Assembly: GCF_001905795.1 (NCBI RefSeq)
Contig: NZ_LIXJ01000001.1
Span: 558,001 to 622,000, forward strand
Direction of reading: 5' to 3'
DNA length: 64,000 bases
Source: Streptomyces sp. CB01580
GTDB lineage: Bacteria; Actinomycetota; Actinomycetes; Streptomycetales; Streptomycetaceae
Shown: in pieces, positions 1-9,316 of the stretch
How positions within the stretch are numbered: the stretch's first letter is position 1
How the letters are laid out: each line of letters starts with the position of its first letter
Translations under genes and position numbers: made by a program
Notes under the pieces: model-generated
Seen by the model: the letters and a program-made list of their open reading frames with translations, nothing else
What the model was told of the DNA's origin: nothing
The model's database searches: none

Positions 1-1116
1 GATCTGGTCGCGGCGGTCGAGCCGGAGGCCCGGCCGTACGTGCACCGGGGCGCGAGCAGCCAGGACATCCTGGACACGGCCGCCATGCTCGTCGCCGCGC
101 GGGCCCTGGCCGGGCTGCTCGACGACCTGGCGCGGGCCGCGGACGCGGTGGCGCGGCTCGCCGTCGCGCACCGCAACACCCCGATGGCCGGACGCACCCT
201 CACCCAGCACGCCGTACCGATCACCTTCGGGCTGAAGGCGGCGGGATGGCGCGCGCTGATCCTGGACGCCCGGGACCGGCTGTCGGCCGTAAGGGAATCG
301 CTGCCCGTACAACTCGGTGGCGCGGCGGGAACGCTGGCCGCGTTCGACGTCCTCGCACCGTGGGAGGACGGGAGCGACGCGGCTCTCGACGGCCATGGTC
401 CCGGCATGCCGCTGCTCCAGGCGTTCGCGAGCGAGCTCGGTCTGGCCGAACCGCTGCTGCCGTGGCACAGCCTGCGCACCCCGGTCGCCGATCTGGCGGG
501 CGCGCTCGCCTTCACCGCGGGCGCCCTCGGCAAAATGGCCGCCGACGTGCTCATCCTGTCCCGCACCGAGATCGGCGAGGTGGCCGAGGGACACCGCGGC
601 GACTCGTCCACGATGCCGCACAAGGCGAACCCCGTGCGGGCCACGCTGATCGCGGCCGCCGCCCGACGCGCTCCTGGTCTCGCGGCGACGCTGTACGGAT
701 CGCTGGCCGCCGGGGACGAACGGCCGGCCGGGGCCTGGCACGCCGAGTGGGAGCCGCTGCGCGAGCTGCTGAGGCTCGTCGGTGGGGCCGCGCGCGGTGC
801 CGCCGAACTCTCCGAGGGCCTGCGCGTCGTCCCGTACGCCATGCGGGAGAACCTCCAGCTCACCGACGGACTGATCGTCTCGGAGCGGCTGGCCGCCGTG
901 TTCGCCGGCCGGATCGGCCGCGAGCGGGCCAGGGAGGTACTGGTGAACGCCGCCGCGCGGGCCCGCGCGGAGACCACGGATCTGGCCGATGTCCTCGCCG
1001 ACGTCCTGGACGAGGAGCCGGAGCTCACCGGTCTCGACCTGGCCGAGCTGACGGAACCCGCCCGGTACACCGGCTGCGCGGGCCCGCTCACCGACCGGGC
1101 GCTCGACCGGGGGTGA
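1..1116 (+). CDS. pcaB: 3-carboxy-cis,cis-muconate cycloisomerase-like lyase, 5' end missing
   Basis: The frame is open from base 1, so the gene starts outside the window; 371 C-terminal residues are visible against roughly 450 for full-length PcaB. It belongs to the aspartase/fumarase superfamily. The early motif YVHRGASSQDILDTA is the substrate-binding GxSSQDxxDT block, and DSSTMPHKANPVRA is the superfamily signature loop carrying the catalytic serine. PcaB isomerises beta-carboxymuconate to gamma-carboxymuconolactone in the protocatechuate branch of the beta-ketoadipate pathway. The in-frame GTG at base 40 lies inside the conserved motif and is not the start. No other pca gene is visible, so the pathway assignment rests on family similarity; adenylosuccinate lyase is less likely because of the SSTMPHKANP form of the loop. 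Confidence 0.85.
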   Translation, partial: DLVAAVEPEARPYVHRGASSQDILDTAAMLVAARALAGLLDDLARAADAVARLAVAHRNTPMAGRTLTQHAVPITFGLKAAGWRALILDARDRLSAVRESLPVQLGGAAGTLAAFDVLAPWEDGSDAALDGHGPGMPLLQAFASELGLAEPLLPWHSLRTPVADLAGALAFTAGALGKMAADVLILSRTEIGEVAEGHRGDSSTMPHKANPVRATLIAAAARRAPGLAATLYGSLAAGDERPAGAWHAEWEPLRELLRLVGGAARGAAELSEGLRVVPYAMRENLQLTDGLIVSERLAAVFAGRIGRERAREVLVNAAARARAETTDLADVLADVLDEEPELTGLDLAELTEPARYTGCAGPLTDRALDRG

Positions 1117-1276
1117 ACACCTCCCGTCCCCGACGCGCGGGAGGCGTGCGCCCGGTCCCCGGCGCACGGGAGCGCCAACGACCCGGTCGTCGGCGCGCAC
1201 GGGCGGCTCGCGCCCGGTCACCGACGCTCCGGAAGCACGCATACGGCACTCGGCGCGCGGAGAAATCCCACCCGGG

Positions 1277-1432
1277 ATCCAGGCCGCCCCGCTCGTCCTC
1301 AGCGCGTGGGGCAAACAGGTGACGGTGAAGAGCGCCACCGACGCGCGGGTGGAACAGTTCTTCACCAAGTACGTGCAGGGGCCGCAGACCCCGGAGCCGG
1401 GCGCCGCGTGCACGGGCGGAGTCGCCCGATGA
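1277..1432 (+). pseudogene. C-terminal remnant of a DUF3105 gene
   Basis: Frame 2 from about 1277 to the TGA at 1430-1432 reads like the tail of a DUF3105 protein: LVLSAWGKQVTVKSATDARV, followed by a YVQGPQTPEPGAACTGG block. Only about 50 residues remain. Upstream, between here and the pcaB stop at 1116, is imperfectly repetitive GC-rich sequence with no DUF3105 body and no start codon with a ribosome site. The stop overlaps the next start as ATGA (1429-1432), the coupling expected of an intact DUF3105-DUF305 pair. I read it as a 5'-deleted gene whose junction with the DUF305 gene survives. Family recognition is from memory of the conserved C-terminus. Confidence 0.6.
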
Positions 1433-2070
1433 CGTCCTCGCCGCGTTCCTCGCGCACCCTGGCGGTGGCGGGCGGCGCGGTGCTGCTGGTGGCGTTGGGG
1501 CTCGTCGCGCTGATGCTCGCCGGACGCTCCTCCGGGGGCTCCGCCACGCCACCGGCCGCGCCCGCGGAGACGTCGGCCGACGTCGGCTTCGCCCGGGACA
1601 TGTCCGTCCACCATCAGCAGGCGGTCGAGATGTCGTTCATCGTGCGGGACCGGACGTCCGACGTGGAGGTGCGCCGGCTCGCGTACGACATCATCAACAC
1701 CCAGGCCAATCAGCGGGGCATGATGCTCGGCTGGCTGGAGATGTGGGGCCGGCCGAAGTCGTCCGGGGCTCCCCCCATGGCGTGGATGGGACACACCTTC
1801 ACTCCCAGGGGTGACGGTTCGCTGATGCCGGGCATGGCCACCGACACCGAACTCGACGCGCTGCAAAAGGCCGAAGCCCGGGACGCCGAGGTGCTGTATC
1901 TGAAGCTGATGACGGCACATCACCGTTCGGGGGCGGAGATGGCGCGGGCGGCGGCCGACGCGGCCGGCACCGAGGAGATCAAGAACCTGGCGGCGGGCAT
2001 GGTCCGGGGCCAGCAGTCGGAGATCGGGCTCATGGCGGACATGCTCAAGGAGCGTGGCGCGACGGCCTGA
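1429..2070 (+). CDS. DUF305 family membrane-anchored protein
   Basis: The product is 213 residues. The N-terminus (MTSSPRSSRT, then a hydrophobic run at about 13-33) is a signal anchor, so the body is outside the cell. Two histidine/methionine-rich blocks, FARDMSVHHQQAVEMS and MTAHHRSGAEMARAA, are the ferritin-like four-helix core of DUF305. DUF305 proteins are often found beside copper or other metal genes, but a metal role here is inference. The start is the ATG at 1429, which overlaps the stop of the DUF3105 remnant; a longer frame from 1306 begins inside that remnant and is rejected. Translation may once have been coupled to the broken upstream gene, so expression may now be impaired. Confidence 0.85.
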   Translation: MTSSPRSSRTLAVAGGAVLLVALGLVALMLAGRSSGGSATPPAAPAETSADVGFARDMSVHHQQAVEMSFIVRDRTSDVEVRRLAYDIINTQANQRGMMLGWLEMWGRPKSSGAPPMAWMGHTFTPRGDGSLMPGMATDTELDALQKAEARDAEVLYLKLMTAHHRSGAEMARAAADAAGTEEIKNLAAGMVRGQQSEIGLMADMLKERGATA

Positions 2071-2084
2071 GCGCCGGATCCCGC

Positions 2085-2135
2085 CGCACACACCGGTCGC
2101 CCGGCCGCTCATGCGGGCGCGCGCCGGTGTGTGCG
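2085..2135 (+). terminator. Inverted repeat after the DUF305 gene
   Basis: A 12-bp perfect stem (CGCACACACCGG with CCGGTGTGTGCG) encloses 27 nt, starting 14 nt after the DUF305 stop. There is no U-run, which is common for actinobacterial terminators. The loop is long, so this is a candidate only. Confidence 0.45.
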
Positions 2136-2363
2136 GGCGCGCAGGGGTGCGCGCGGCGGATCAGGTGTTCCCGCACGCTCGCGGTTCACTCGTTTCCCGT
2201 ACGCACGTCGCCCGTCTCCCCCATCGGGCCACTCGTCTCCCCGTACGCGAGGCACCCGTCCGCCCGTACGCGGGCGTCTCTGTCCCGGACCCGGATCGTC
2301 CGTCCCGCCGCACGAGGATGGCGCCACTTTTCGTACAAGGGATCGCATAGGCTCGGCCCCGAT

Positions 2364-3605
2364 ATGAAGCGCAACCTCGCACCGCTGGGGCCGAAGGCCG
2401 ACCAGGACACCGTGCGCCGGAGCAACCTCAGCCTGGTGCTGCGGGCCGTCCGTGACGAGGGCGAGGCGACGAGGGCCGGGGTCGCCGCCCGGGTGGGGCT
2501 GACCCGCGCGGCCGTGTCCTCGCTCGTCGAACAGCTCCTCGGCCTCGGGTTCCTGACCGAGTACGGCAAGACGTTCAGCGGGCAGGCGGGGCGCCCCGGC
2601 ACCGCGCTCGGGGTGGCCCGCACGGGACCGGCCGGGCTCGGGGTGGAGGTCAACATCGACTACGTGTCGGTGTGCGTCGTGGACCTGGCGGGCACCGACC
2701 GGGTACGCCTCACCGAGCACCTGGACAACCGCGGCGCGCCCCCCGCACAGGTGCTGGCGCGGGCGGCCGGAATCGCCGCACGCGCCCTGGAGTCGGCGCA
2801 CGAGCAAGGGCTGTCCCCGGTCGGGGCCACGCTCGCCCTGCCCGGCCTGGTCTCCGGCGGCACGGTGCGTCAGGCACCCAACCTGGGCTGGAACCGGGTC
2901 CCGGCCGAGGAACTCTTCGCCGCCTCGCTCATCGGCCGGCGGCCCGGGCACGGGGCGCTGCCGGTGTGCTCGGAGAACGAGGCCAATCTGGCCGCCCTCG
3001 CCGAGTTGTGGTTCGGCTCACCGGGCACGGTCCGCAGTTTCCTTCATGTGACGGGCGAGATCGGCGTCGGCGGCGCCCTGGTCGTCGACGGTGAACTCCT
3101 GCGCGGGGCCCACGGGTTCGCCGGGGAGATCGGGCACGTGGTGGTGGACGCGGCGGGCCCGGAGTGCCGGTGCGGCTCGCGCGGCTGTCTGGAACGGTAC
3201 GCGGGGCAGGCGGCGCTGCTGCGGGCCGCGGGCATCGAGGAGTCCGGCGCCGGAGCCGGGGTCGCCGAACTGGAACGGCGCGCGCGGGCCGGTGACGGCC
3301 GGGCGGTGGCCGCGGTCACGGAGGCCGGGCGGATGCTGGGGCGGGTGCTGTCGGGGGCGGTGAACCTGCTCGACCCGGACGCGGTGGTGCTCGGCGGAAT
3401 CTACCGGGGTCTGATGCCGTGGCTGTCCCCGCCCGTGGCCGAGGAGCTGTCCGCCCGGGTGGTGTCCGGGCTCTGGTCCCCGGAGAACGGGCGGCTGCGC
3501 GCCGCATCCGTGGCGGGCGACGCGGCGCGGGGCGCGGCGGCCCGGGTGACGGCGAAGGTGCTCGCCGACCCGGTGGCGTACGCCGGGGACCGGACCACCG
3601 GCTGA
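2364..3605 (+). CDS. ROK family transcriptional regulator, XylR-like
   Basis: The product is 413 residues. An N-terminal winged helix-turn-helix (about 20-75, with TRAGVAARVGLTRAAVSSLV as the recognition part) precedes a ROK sugar-kinase-like domain. The ROK zinc motif C-R-C-G-S-R-G-C is at residues 268-275, and the ENEANLAALAE block is also present. NagC/XylR-type ROK regulators bind a sugar and release operator DNA. The convergent neighbour is xylA with xylB beyond it, so repression of xylose genes is the natural inference. The start is ATG 2364; frames from 2127 run through the upstream inverted repeat. No clear Shine-Dalgarno is visible, so a short-leader or leaderless transcript is possible. 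Its stop and the xylA stop lie 79 bp apart, in sequence where CTGACCG recurs in inverse orientation. Confidence 0.9.
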   Translation: MKRNLAPLGPKADQDTVRRSNLSLVLRAVRDEGEATRAGVAARVGLTRAAVSSLVEQLLGLGFLTEYGKTFSGQAGRPGTALGVARTGPAGLGVEVNIDYVSVCVVDLAGTDRVRLTEHLDNRGAPPAQVLARAAGIAARALESAHEQGLSPVGATLALPGLVSGGTVRQAPNLGWNRVPAEELFAASLIGRRPGHGALPVCSENEANLAALAELWFGSPGTVRSFLHVTGEIGVGGALVVDGELLRGAHGFAGEIGHVVVDAAGPECRCGSRGCLERYAGQAALLRAAGIEESGAGAGVAELERRARAGDGRAVAAVTEAGRMLGRVLSGAVNLLDPDAVVLGGIYRGLMPWLSPPVAEELSARVVSGLWSPENGRLRAASVAGDAARGAAARVTAKVLADPVAYAGDRTTG

Positions 3606-3684
3606 CCGTCGCGGCGCGCGCGTCGCACACCTCGCACGCGCCCCGTGCGACCGCCGGGCAGGACCCGCCCGCGGCGACGGCCGG

Positions 3685-4857
3685 TCAGCGGACGCCGAGC
3701 AGGTGGTCCATGGCCAGCTGGTCCAGTGCCTCGAAGGCCATGCCGCGTTCCGCCGCCGCGTCGACGTCGAACTCCTCGAACGCCGACCGGTCGGCCAGCA
3801 GCCCGGACAGCCCGTCGGCGGCGGTCGGGCGGGCCAGTTCGTCGAGCCGGGACGCGCGCAGGGCTTCCCGCACGGCGGGGTCGGCGCGGAAGCCGGCGGC
3901 GCGTTCCCTGAGGATCAGGTAGTTGCGCATGCAGCCCGCGGCCGAGGCCCAGACCCCCTCGTGGTCCTCGGTCCGCGGCGGCTTGAAGTCGAAGTGCCGC
4001 GGGCCTTCGTAGCCGGCCGTCTCCAGCAGGTCGACGAGCCAGAACGCCTGACGCAGGTCGCCCGCGCCGAACCGCAGGTCCTGGTCGTACTTGATGCCGG
4101 ACTGCCCGTTCAGGTCGATGTGGAAGAGCTTGCCCGCCCAGAGGGCCTGCGCGATGCCGTGCGGGAAGTTCAGCCCGGCCATCTGCTCGTGCCCGGTCTC
4201 CGGGTTCACGCCGACCAGCTCCGGGCGTTCGAGGCGCTCGATGAAGGCGAGGGCGTGTCCGACGGTCGGCAGCAGGATGTCGCCGCGCGGTTCGTTCGGC
4301 TTGGGCTCGATGGCGAATCGCAGGTCGTACCCCTGCTCGGTCACGTGGTCGCCGAGCAGGTCGAAGGCTTCCTTCATGCGGTCGAGGGCGACCCGGACGT
4401 CCTTGGCCGCGCCGGATTCCGCGCCCTCGCGACCTCCCCAGGCCACATAGGTGGTGGCGCCGAGTTCGACGGCCAGGTCGATATTGCGCAGGGTCTTGCG
4501 CAGCGCGTAGCGGCGTACGTCCCGGTCGTTGGCGGTGAACGCGCCGTCCTTGAACACCGGATGGGTGAAGAGGTTCGTCGTCGCCATGGGCACGACGAGC
4601 CCGACCGCGTCCAGCGTCTGCCGGAACCGCTTCACGATCCTCTCGCGCTCGCCGTCCGTCGCACCGGGCGGAACGAGATCGTCGTCGTGGAACGTCACAC
4701 CGTACGCGCCGAGTTCCGCGAGGCGCCGGACGGATTCGACCGGGTCGAGTGCGGCGCGGGTCGCCTCGCCGAAGGGGTCACGTCCCTGCCAGCCCACCGT
4801 CCAGAGGCCGAAGGTGAACCTGTCCGCGGGAGTGGGCGTGAAGCGTTCCGTCGTCAT
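3685..4857 (-). CDS. xylA: Xylose isomerase
   Basis: The product is 390 residues, close to the 388 usual for Streptomyces XylA. It interconverts D-xylose and D-xylulose (and glucose/fructose) using two divalent metals in a TIM barrel. Visible landmarks are [10 protein letters not shown] (catalytic His and Asp), the ATTNLFTHP loop, [20 protein letters not shown] (metal Glu), [14 protein letters not shown] (metal Glu and His), HIDLNGQ with KYDQDLRFG (metal Asp cluster) and HFDFKPPR (last metal Asp). The start is the ATG at 4857, preceded by GAAGG at a normal distance; the longer frame to 4953 only adds a Pro/Gly-rich leader. It is divergent from xylB. Confidence 0.97.
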   Translation of the reverse strand: MTTERFTPTPADRFTFGLWTVGWQGRDPFGEATRAALDPVESVRRLAELGAYGVTFHDDDLVPPGATDGERERIVKRFRQTLDAVGLVVPMATTNLFTHPVFKDGAFTANDRDVRRYALRKTLRNIDLAVELGATTYVAWGGREGAESGAAKDVRVALDRMKEAFDLLGDHVTEQGYDLRFAIEPKPNEPRGDILLPTVGHALAFIERLERPELVGVNPETGHEQMAGLNFPHGIAQALWAGKLFHIDLNGQSGIKYDQDLRFGAGDLRQAFWLVDLLETAGYEGPRHFDFKPPRTEDHEGVWASAAGCMRNYLILRERAAGFRADPAVREALRASRLDELARPTAADGLSGLLADRSAFEEFDVDAAAERGMAFEALDQLAMDHLLGVR

Positions 4858-5166
4858 CGTCTGGCCGCCTTCGGTGCCGTCGGGTCCCGGACCCGGGACG
4901 GGGCCGGATACCGGGACCCGCCCGGATATTTGTTTACGCCGATGACCAATCATGCACCCGCGGCCCCCGCGCCGTAACCCCGTCGCATTCCCTCACTATC
5001 TCCTCGCGTACGCGAGGCGTTCACGGCCCGGCGCGGACCCGGCCCTTTGTTTTGTTCTCCTCACGGTCGAAAATGTCCGACGCATGCGTCACTCGCCGCA
5101 TGGCACGAATCGACCGCCCCCGCGGCACGGCCTGCGCACCGCGCGGGAGCAGGAAGGAGACGGGCC
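4858..5166. promoter_or_regulatory. xylA-xylB divergent control region
   Basis: This 309 bp region separates the two xylose genes and must hold both promoters. It contains a perfect 12-bp palindrome, GACGCATGCGTC (5079-5090), and two AT-rich tracts that stand out in this GC background: TATTTGTTTAC (4927-4937) and CTTTGTTTTGTTC (5045-5057). The tracts share TTTGTTT, resembling half-sites of XylR/ROK operators known from Firmicutes. Either element could be the operator for the nearby ROK regulator. AAGGAGA just before 5167 is the xylB ribosome site. I see no confident -35/-10 pair. Confidence 0.5.
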
Positions 5167-6657
5167 GTGCATTCGCGTGCCGTCGTCGTCGGCGTGGACA
5201 GCTCCACCCAGTCGACCAAGGCTCTCTTCGTCGACGCCGAAACCGGCCGACGACTCGCCGTCGGCCGCGCGCCGCACGTGGTGTTCGGGGAGGCCGGGGC
5301 CCGCGAGAGCGACCCCGAGATGTGGTGGCGGGCCTTGCGCGACGCCGTAGCCGCGGGGCTGGAGGAGTCCGGTGTGCCCGCCTCCGCCGTGACGGGCATC
5401 GCGGTGTGCGGGCAGCAGCACGGGCTGGTCGTCCTCGACCGGGCGGGGCGTCCGCTGCGTCCGGCGATGCTCTGGAACGACACCCGCTCCGCCCCGCAGG
5501 CCGCCGCACTCACGGCGGCACTGGGCGGTCCCGACGCCTGGGCGCTGCGGACCGGCTCGGCCCCCGTGGCCTCGGTCACCGCCTCGAAATGGCGCTGGCT
5601 GCGGGAGAACGAGCCGCGCACCGCCGACGCGACGGCCGCCGTACGCCTCCCCCATGACTTCCTCACCGAGCGCCTCACGGGGATCGCCGCCACCGACCCG
5701 GGCGACGCCTCGGGCACCGGCTGGTACTCCACCGCCACCGGCGCGTACGACTCTGAACTTCTCCAACTGATCGGCCTGGAAGCCGCGTTGCTGCCGGAGG
5801 TGGCCGGGACCGGAGCGACACGTATCGGCCCGCTGACCGCCGACGCGGCCGACGCCCTGGGTCTGCCCGCCGGGATCGCCGTGGCCGCGGGCACCGGGGA
5901 CAACATGGGTGCCGCAGTGGGTCTCGGCCTCGGCGGCACCGGGCTGCTGGACCACCCGGTGCTCAGCCTCGGCACCTCGGGCACGGTCTTCGCCGCCTCC
6001 CGGTCGCGGCCGGTGTCGAAGGCCCTGTCGGGGTTCGCCGCGACGGACGGCACGTACCTTCCGCTGGCCTGCACCCTCAACTGCACGCTCGCCGTCGACA
6101 AGGTCGCGGTCCTGCTGGGCCTGGACCGTGAGGACGCGACGCCGGGCGGCGAGACGGTGCTGCTCCCCTATCTCGACGGCGAGCGCACACCCGACCTGCC
6201 CACCGCCTCGGGTCTGCTCACCGGACTCCGGCACGACACCACCCCCGGCCAACTCCTCGGGGCCGCCTACGAGGGCGCGGTCGTCACCGTGCTGCGCGCC
6301 CTGGACGAACTCCTGCGGGCCTGCGGCCTCGACCCGGCCGCCCCCGAGGTGGCCGCCCGGCCGCTGCGTCTGATCGGCGGCGGCGCCCGGGGGCGCACGT
6401 GGGTGGAGACGGTACGACGGCTCTCCGGGCGGCCGTTGATCGTGCCCGCCCCGGGCGAACCGGTGGCGCTGGGCGCGGCTGCGCTGGCCGCGGCAGCGGC
6501 GACGGACGAGGACCCGGTCGCGATCGCAACCGCCTGGGGCGCGGACGACGGGGCCCTACTGCCCGCCGTCCGGCGGGACTCGGCCACCTGGGAGCGGGTG
6601 GAGTCGGTCCTGGAGCGGGCGGCACGCCCCCTCCTGGGCGGGTCCCTTCCCTCGTAG
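5167..6657 (+). CDS. xylB: Xylulokinase
   Basis: The product is 496 residues and phosphorylates D-xylulose to xylulose 5-phosphate for the pentose phosphate pathway. It has the FGGY kinase fold: N-terminal VVVGVDSSTQSTKALFVD (ATP-binding phosphate-1 loop), GIAVCGQQHGLVVLD and AMLWNDTRSA (sugar-binding half), then GTGDNMGAAVGLG, LSLGTSGTVFAAS and the C-terminal RLIGGGARGRTWV adenosine site. The start is the GTG at 5167 behind AGGAAGGAG; the frame upstream to 5047 crosses the AT-rich promoter tract and palindrome and is not coding. It is divergent from xylA and shares its control region. Confidence 0.96.
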   Translation: MHSRAVVVGVDSSTQSTKALFVDAETGRRLAVGRAPHVVFGEAGARESDPEMWWRALRDAVAAGLEESGVPASAVTGIAVCGQQHGLVVLDRAGRPLRPAMLWNDTRSAPQAAALTAALGGPDAWALRTGSAPVASVTASKWRWLRENEPRTADATAAVRLPHDFLTERLTGIAATDPGDASGTGWYSTATGAYDSELLQLIGLEAALLPEVAGTGATRIGPLTADAADALGLPAGIAVAAGTGDNMGAAVGLGLGGTGLLDHPVLSLGTSGTVFAASRSRPVSKALSGFAATDGTYLPLACTLNCTLAVDKVAVLLGLDREDATPGGETVLLPYLDGERTPDLPTASGLLTGLRHDTTPGQLLGAAYEGAVVTVLRALDELLRACGLDPAAPEVAARPLRLIGGGARGRTWVETVRRLSGRPLIVPAPGEPVALGAAALAAAAATDEDPVAIATAWGADDGALLPAVRRDSATWERVESVLERAARPLLGGSLPS

Positions 6658-6857
6658 CCCCGTCGGCGGCGCGGACACGGACCACGCGTGACGGACGACG
6701 GGTCACCCGTCGCCGAGTGCGTGCGACCCACCGGTTCACCGCAGGTCGCACGGCCACTGACCGCGTGTCACTCGTCCCCGAAAGCACAGAAGAAGGGAGC
6801 CTCCACCGCCTCCGCACCGGTTTGGGGAAGCGAAGCAATCTTCAATAGTATCCGGCG

Positions 6858-8135
6858 ATGATCATAAGAAGAAGGCTCACGGTCGGGGTGGGCATCCTGC
6901 TCGCCACCCTGACCGCCGGGCTCGGTTCGGCACTCCCCGCCGCGGCCGACGAAACCCCAACCAAGGCTCCCCCCAAGGTCGAGCTGGTACTCGACGTCAG
7001 CGGTTCGATGCGGACCCGGGACATCGACGGCCAGTCCCGCATGGCCGCGGCGAAGCAGGCGTTCAACGAGGTCCTGGACGCGGTGCCCGAGCAGGTCGAG
7101 CTCGGCATCCGGACGCTCGGCGCCAACTACCCGGGCGACGACCGGAAGGTCGGCTGCAAGGACACCAGGCAGCTCTACCCGGTCGGCCCGCTGGACCGCA
7201 CCGAGGCGAAGACCGCGGTGGCCACACTGGCCCCCACGGGCTGGACCCCGATCGGCCCGGCCCTGCTGGGCGCCGCCGACGACCTCAAGGGCGGCGACAC
7301 CACCCGGCGGATCGTGCTGATCACGGACGGCGAGGACACCTGCGGTCCGCTGGACCCGTGCGAGGTGGCGCGCGACATCGCGGCACGCGGCATCCACCTG
7401 GTCATCGACACCCTGGGCCTGGTGCCGAACGCGAAGATCCGCGAGCAGCTGACCTGCATCGCCGAGGCCACCGGCGGCACCTACACCGCCGTCCAGCACA
7501 CCGATGAACTGTCCGGCCGCGTGAAGCAGTTGGTGGACCGTGCGGCCGAACCCGTCGTCACTCCGGTGGCGACCGAGGGCGCGGACAGCTGCTCCGGGGC
7601 GCCCCAGCTCAAGGCGGGTCTGTACACCGACCGCGAGAAGATCGGCGAGCACCGCTGGTACCGGGTGGACGTCCTGCCCGGCCAGGAACTGCGCGCCTCG
7701 GTCAGTGTCTCGGCGGACCGTGCCGTGAACAACGACTACGGCGTGCTGCTGAGAGCGGTGACCGTGCACGGGCGGGAGATCGTCCGGGGCTCGGAGTCCG
7801 GCACCGGCCGAACCGACGCGATCTCCTCCGGTCTGCGCTACCCGAAGCCGCAGCAGGACGACACGGACAGCGACGACAAGCCCGCCGCGGAGACCGTGTG
7901 CCTCCAGGTCAGCAACTCCTTCTCGGTTCCGGCCTCGGTGAAGACCGAACCGGGCATGCCCATCGAGCTGACCGTGGACCTGGTGGACGCCCCTGACGAC
8001 GCGTCCGACGTCGCCGCGTTCGGTCTCGGCCACGGCTGGTGGCTGCTGGGCGTCCTGGTCCTCACCGGACTGGTCGCGGGACTGCTGACGGGCTGGCTCT
8101 CGCGCTGGCGCATCGCCATCTGGAGGACCAACTGA
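6858..8135 (+). CDS. Secreted/membrane VWA-domain protein
   Basis: The product is 425 residues: a Sec signal peptide (about 1-30, ending ALPAAADE), then a von Willebrand A domain starting at VELVLDVSGSM with the MIDAS D-x-S-x-S at 46-50. The domain continues through GWTPIGPALL and RIVLITDGEDTCG to about residue 215. A second extracellular region (about 230-385) of unknown family follows, then one transmembrane helix near the C-terminus (LLGVLVLTGLVAGLLTGWL) and a short basic tail. VWA domains bind protein partners through a metal. The gene overlaps the next start by one base (TGATG), so the two products probably work together at the cell surface. No Shine-Dalgarno is obvious before ATG 6858. 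Confidence 0.85.
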   Translation: MIIRRRLTVGVGILLATLTAGLGSALPAAADETPTKAPPKVELVLDVSGSMRTRDIDGQSRMAAAKQAFNEVLDAVPEQVELGIRTLGANYPGDDRKVGCKDTRQLYPVGPLDRTEAKTAVATLAPTGWTPIGPALLGAADDLKGGDTTRRIVLITDGEDTCGPLDPCEVARDIAARGIHLVIDTLGLVPNAKIREQLTCIAEATGGTYTAVQHTDELSGRVKQLVDRAAEPVVTPVATEGADSCSGAPQLKAGLYTDREKIGEHRWYRVDVLPGQELRASVSVSADRAVNNDYGVLLRAVTVHGREIVRGSESGTGRTDAISSGLRYPKPQQDDTDSDDKPAAETVCLQVSNSFSVPASVKTEPGMPIELTVDLVDAPDDASDVAAFGLGHGWWLLGVLVLTGLVAGLLTGWLSRWRIAIWRTN

Positions 8136-8980
8136 TGAGGCGTACGACTCGTGCACTCGCGGGTGCGCTGCTGACCGGGCTCGCCCTGCTGACATCGGCG
8201 GGGGCCGCCACGGCCGACGACCCGTCGGCGGACCCAAGCCCGAGTTCCTCGGACGGCGCTCCCGGCCCCACGGAGGCCGGCACCACCTTCCGCACGGCGA
8301 CGGCGATCCAGCAGGACCAGCGCGCCACCGCCGAGGCGTCCACGGGCGACTACCTGTACTGGGTCTTCCCCGCCGACGCCGGGCAGCGGGCCACGGTGAA
8401 GGCGAAGATCACCCTGCCGGAGAGCGCCGCCCGGCACGGCACGTCGACCTGGCAGGTGGACGTGTACGACGGGCTGCGACGCCGCCAGGCGTGCATGTAC
8501 GGCCGCCAGACCGGGAAGGCGGCGGCCGACGCGTCGTCGGTCGAGCTGACCTGCGTGCTGCGTACCGTTCGCGCCTGGTCCGAGCCGTGGGCCAACGACC
8601 CGTTGCCGGGCAGCTATTACGTACGCCTCACGGTCGTCGACCTCCCCTCGGCGGACCTGGGTCTCCCGATCCGGGCCGAGGTCGAGGCCCGCTCGGTCGA
8701 CCGGGGCGGCGCGGCGGACGTGGACGGCACGCTGGCCGAACCGCTGGTTCCCGGCGCGTCCTCCGTCGAGCAGGTGTCGGACTCCTCGGCCACCGACGAC
8801 GATGGACGGACCAGGGTCTCGCTCGGCAGCGAGCCCGAGGACGGCTGGGCCTCCGGCTGGTGGACCAACCGCTGGCTGTGGACCGTCGGCGGTGGTGTCC
8901 TGGGGGCGCTCGCCGCCGTCTTCGGCTACTCCCTCACCCGCGGCACCGGCCGCCCGTCCCGGGTCCCGCCGGGCATCTGA
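8135..8980 (+). CDS. Membrane-anchored extracellular protein, partner of the VWA protein
   Basis: The product is 281 residues, starting at the ATG 8135 that shares a base with the upstream stop and has GGAGG at 8122-8126. It has an N-terminal signal peptide (to about TATAD), a Ser/Pro-rich linker, an extracellular body with paired cysteines (CMYGR and ELTCVL), and a C-terminal helix (WLWTVGGGVLGALAAVFGY) with a basic tail. The architecture mirrors the second half of the preceding protein: both have an all-beta-looking extracellular region followed by one C-terminal helix. I do not recognise a named family. The pair may form a surface complex. Confidence 0.8.
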   Translation: MRRTTRALAGALLTGLALLTSAGAATADDPSADPSPSSSDGAPGPTEAGTTFRTATAIQQDQRATAEASTGDYLYWVFPADAGQRATVKAKITLPESAARHGTSTWQVDVYDGLRRRQACMYGRQTGKAAADASSVELTCVLRTVRAWSEPWANDPLPGSYYVRLTVVDLPSADLGLPIRAEVEARSVDRGGAADVDGTLAEPLVPGASSVEQVSDSSATDDDGRTRVSLGSEPEDGWASGWWTNRWLWTVGGGVLGALAAVFGYSLTRGTGRPSRVPPGI

Positions 8981-9316
8981 CGCGACGTCGCACCGGGGGG
9001 AACCGAGCCGCGTCACCGGGCGGTCCCACGTCCGGGCCGACCGGACCGTACCCCCGGCATCACCGGCACGGGGCCCGCCGGGCGGGACCGAGAACCGCTC
9101 CCGCCCGGCGGCACCCGTACCGGCGCCGCTCCCCATGCCCCGGCGCCGCTCCCCCGCCCACGGCACACAGCTCACGGATCACGGCTCGGCATCGACAACT
9201 CCCCTTCCGTCCAAGGAAGATGACGAGGCGCGTGTCGTGCGGTAATCCTGACGCCATGCCGTCGCGCACCGGTCGAGGTGCGTCACACGGAGCGGAACGA
9301 GGGAGCGGAGACCTTC
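8981..9316. other. Intergenic, 336 bp
   Basis: No convincing gene. It contains a 10-bp palindrome GCGACGTCGC (8982-8991) just after the stop and a direct repeat of CGGCGCCGCTCCCC around 9120-9150. The P450 promoter presumably lies in the last 100 bp; no clear -35/-10 could be assigned. Confidence 0.5.

Noticed and set aside
1117..1276. CRISPR-like repeats in the GC-rich stretch after pcaB
   Set aside because: Repeats are short, irregular and unspaced; simple GC-rich similarity only.
1306..1428. N-terminal extension of the DUF305 frame from 1306
   Set aside because: This stretch is coding in another frame as the DUF3105 remnant; ATG 1429 gives a clean signal anchor.
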